Made by a program: the position numbers and the translations under genes. DNA of 64,000 nucleotides from Permianibacter aggregans (GTDB lineage Bacteria; Pseudomonadota; Gammaproteobacteria; Enterobacterales; Permianibacteraceae), in the NCBI RefSeq assembly GCF_009756665.1, contig NZ_CP037953.1:2852001-2916000 (forward strand), read 5' to 3'. Below, piece after piece: positions 61,643 to 64,000 of this stretch (positions are counted from its first letter, which is position 1; each line of letters starts with the position of its first letter). The notes beneath the pieces were generated by a model. It did not search any database, was not told the origin of the DNA, and worked only from the letters and a program-made list of their open reading frames with translations.

Positions 61643-64000
61643 TTAAATCGCATTACGCAACGCCTTGGCCATTTCGGCGGCATTCTGGTAACGCTCGTAC
61701 GGGTCTTTCTGCAGCGCTTTGTTGATGATACGACTGGCGGCGCTCGGCAAACCGGAACGTGCATCACGAATGGGCTTGTGTTTGCCGTTCATGATTTGGT
61801 GGCTCAGCACGGCGATGTTCTCGCCTTGGAACGGCAGCTCGCCGCTCAGTAACTGATAAAGCGTGACGCCGAGGCTGAAAATGTCGGTGGGTTTGCTGAC
61901 TTTCTTGCCGACGATTTGTTCTGGCGACATGTACAGCGGACTACCGACGATTTCACCGGTTTGCGTGCGCTGCTCGCTGACGATGCGGGCGATACCAAAG
62001 TCGGTAACCGTCACTTTTTTCTGTGCGCGGTCATACATGATGTTGCCGGGTTTGATATCGCGATGCACGACTTGCTGTTCGTGGGCGTAATGCAGTGCAT
62101 CGGCGACGTCAGCCACAATCGCGAACACTTCACTGACCGGCAGCAGGTTCGATTTGCCGACAAAATCGCTGAGCGGTTGGCCGGTGATGTAGTCCATCGC
62201 GATAAATGCCAGGTCGTGATCTTCACCGACATCGTAAACACTGACGATGTTTGGGTGGCGCAGTTTGCCGGCGGCTTCGGCTTCACGGAAGAAGCGCGCT
62301 TTCACCGCTTCGCGTTCGCTGGCATCGTACTGCGCGTAATCGAGCGTTTTGATCGCGACTTTGCGGGCGATGTGCGGGTCGAAACCCAAATACACCACGC
62401 CCATGGCGCCACGGCCGAGTTCGCTTTCGATTTGGTAGCGGCCGAACTGCGGGCGCCCGTGCTGATCGTCGAGCACCATGGTTTTGGTCAGCGCCAGCGA
62501 GGTGGGCTCGACGATTTGTGTCGTTTGCTTCTGTTCGAGCTGGGCGATGCGTTTGGCGACATCTTTATAACGCGGCTTGCGTTGCAGCAGCGCTTTGTAG
62601 ACTTCAACGGCGGCGGCTGGGCGACGTTTGCGTTCGTGCTGACCGCCAATTTCATACATCAGTTCAAGCACCGGTTTACTCGGCGGGCAGGCATTGAGTG
62701 CTTGCAGCGCTTGATCGAGCTGGCCTTGTTGCACCAGATGATTGCTCCATTGCAGCGCCATCTGCAGATGCTGTTCGCGCAAAAGGGTAATCGGTTTTTG
62801 TTGCTGACGCCAAAGCAACATGATCGCCGAACTGAACAGCAGAAACTGCATGGTCAAACCGAGCGGCAGCCATTGCGCTTGGGTCAGTTGCGTGCCGAAT
62901 TGGCCGACCACAATCAAACCGAGCAACATCGCGCCAATCAACAAGGAAACGCCAGGATGCACACGCGGCACCAAAAGAAGCGTGTACAGCAACACCAGCA
63001 GCAGCACGGCTTTTTCCAGCGCCGGGAACCACCACGGCGAATGGTAGTAATAGCCGCTTTGCAAACTCTGAACGTTGCCGGCCAGTTGCAACAAAGCCGG
63101 ATCATCGGCGAGGCCGATAAACAAATAAGGTGTTACACCACCGCTACGAACAAAACTGCGCATATCGTGTTGCACGATGTTCGGTGTGTAGGCGGCATCG
63201 GGCTGCAGCAACGGATAAATGCTGCCATCGGCATTGATGGGATACACCTGGCCATCAGGTAACCGTTGCAGAAAGTTTGGTGCTTGCCAGTTCAAATGGC
63301 TGCCGTTGTCGCTCGGTTGCAGCATGGCGAGATCGAGGCTCGGATACCACTGTTCATCGTGATGCCAGAGCAGCGGTTGCTTGATGCTGTCGTGGCTGGC
63401 GCCGGGCAGGCTTGCCGGCCAAATCGCCAAGCGGTTATTCGAGGGAATGCTTTGCACGTATTGCGTTGGCGCCGAATACTTGCCGATTTTGCGACCGAGC
63501 AGCGCGTTGAAATCGCGTTCGCCATTGGGCTCCACTAACACGCGCTGTTCGCTGCCAAGGCGCGGCGTTAGCGTGTTGCTGGCCACGCGCACAGAAGGCG
63601 AATGTAACCACTGCGCAAATTTTTGGCGCAACGCTTCGCGTGATTGAAAGGCTTGATACACCAGCGACTGTTCACCAGCATCGCGCAGCAATTGTTCGGC
63701 GCTGAATGCTTCCGTGCGTGGCAGCAGCGGCGTGATAAAGGCGATTTGCGCCTTGCTGTTCAACAAGCTGTAGAGCAGGGCGGTGGTGTCGGCGTGGGCA
63801 ACGGGGTCTTGCATCAGTTGCTGCAATTCCGGTTGCGTCAGCGCTAACACTTCGATGGCGTCGGGCGTGATGGGCGCCGGCATCAGTTGCGCGCCAACGG
63901 AAAACAGTGCGCGATCAAACTGGCGCAGGCTGCCGGAGGAAGGAGTAAATAAAATCAGCCACATACCACCGACCCAGACCAGCATTCGCAGGTCCAGCAG
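61643..64000 (-). CDS. CHASE2-domain Ser/Thr protein kinase, start beyond window
   Basis: About 785 residues visible; the frame is still open at the window edge and the first in-frame ATG is at 63985, so the true start may lie outside. The N-terminal part is a CHASE2-like extracytoplasmic sensor, followed by three or so membrane helices (about 330-400) and a TPR-like linker. The kinase domain has GRGAMGVVYLG, the catalytic HRDIKPGN, DFGIAR and SPLYMSPEQ. TKTMVLDD just before the kinase is a likely phosphosite. It is followed by the FHA gene. Confidence 0.9.
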   Translation of the reverse strand: MLDLRMLVWVGGMWLILFTPSSGSLRQFDRALFSVGAQLMPAPITPDAIEVLALTQPELQQLMQDPVAHADTTALLYSLLNSKAQIAFITPLLPRTEAFSAEQLLRDAGEQSLVYQAFQSREALRQKFAQWLHSPSVRVASNTLTPRLGSEQRVLVEPNGERDFNALLGRKIGKYSAPTQYVQSIPSNNRLAIWPASLPGASHDSIKQPLLWHHDEQWYPSLDLAMLQPSDNGSHLNWQAPNFLQRLPDGQVYPINADGSIYPLLQPDAAYTPNIVQHDMRSFVRSGGVTPYLFIGLADDPALLQLAGNVQSLQSGYYYHSPWWFPALEKAVLLLVLLYTLLLVPRVHPGVSLLIGAMLLGLIVVGQFGTQLTQAQWLPLGLTMQFLLFSSAIMLLWRQQQKPITLLREQHLQMALQWSNHLVQQGQLDQALQALNACPPSKPVLELMYEIGGQHERKRRPAAAVEVYKALLQRKPRYKDVAKRIAQLEQKQTTQIVEPTSLALTKTMVLDDQHGRPQFGRYQIESELGRGAMGVVYLGFDPHIARKVAIKTLDYAQYDASEREAVKARFFREAEAAGKLRHPNIVSVYDVGEDHDLAFIAMDYITGQPLSDFVGKSNLLPVSEVFAIVADVADALHYAHEQQVVHRDIKPGNIMYDRAQKKVTVTDFGIARIVSEQRTQTGEIVGSPLYMSPEQIVGKKVSKPTDIFSLGVTLYQLLSGELPFQGENIAVLSHQIMNGKHKPIRDARSGLPSAASRIINKALQKDPYERYQNAAEMAKALRNAI

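Noticed and set aside
61916-63262. 448-codon forward frame across the kinase gene
   Set aside because: Antisense shadow of the CHASE2 kinase, rich in His/Gln/Arg without a domain.

Overview
The window is chromosomal DNA from a free-living gammaproteobacterium outside the Enterobacterales. The evidence is gene order (tsaE-amiB-mutL-miaA-hfq-hflX-hflK-hflC-yjeT-purA, bioB-F-H-C-D, motA-motB, rsgA/orn) and protein content (PilU-type ATPase, PilZ proteins, class I PHA synthase and phasin, class II DAHP synthase, a PEP-CTERM-like surface protein). The genus cannot be assigned from the sequence alone. No rRNA, tRNA, CRISPR array, prophage or intact insertion sequence was seen.

Layout. 1-2 kb: the ydbL/ynbE end of a cell-envelope lipid locus, a membrane protein and an exported lipase. 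2-4 kb: groESL behind a promoter that carries both a sigma-32-like core and a perfect CIRCE operator. 4-16 kb: an orphan histidine kinase, a YfcG-like GST, small membrane-protein operons, an M23 peptidase, a winged-helix/membrane-protein pair, pilU, an exosortase-type acyltransferase, recN and comF. 16-21 kb: bioBFHCD behind a BirA operator. 21-25.5 kb: a mini rod-protein-like gene with a putative metalloprotease, dam, and the divergent phaC and phasin genes. 25.5-31 kb: DUF2970, class II DAHP synthase, a 760-residue double-PilZ protein, and a PEP-CTERM-like protein behind a sigma-54 promoter. 31-36.5 kb: radA, a PilZ protein divergent from motAB, rsgA and phhB. 36.6-49.3 kb: orn, nnrD and the long conserved tsaE-to-purA block. 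49.3-64 kb: an accessory stretch of mostly single genes. It holds a membrane-anchored winged-helix regulator with a glycine-rich polytopic domain, DinB, VOC, flavodoxin and DHFR-like proteins, an AT-rich orphan ORF next to an attC-like element, a CPBP protease, two tandem class C beta-lactamase-like hydrolases, and an FHA protein beside a CHASE2 Ser/Thr kinase that runs off the window end.

The most unusual signal is not a gene. Intergenic regions carry a family of short structured repeats in which loop sequences (CAGGAG, GAA, AGGAT/AAGGAT) are kept while stem sequences change with compensating bases. These modules sit inside different frames: a MITE-like element with 17-bp inverted ends, and a C-rich palindromic frame. 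A second notable regulatory cluster is the sigma-54 promoter, upstream inverted repeats and 5'-leader hairpin in front of the PEP-CTERM-like gene.

Functional links: biotin synthesis controlled by BirA; protein folding under dual heat-shock control; c-di-GMP responsive proteins (two PilZ genes) near flagellar motor and type IV pilus retraction genes; PHA storage; and RNA and translation maintenance (hfq, miaA, rsgA, orn, hflX).
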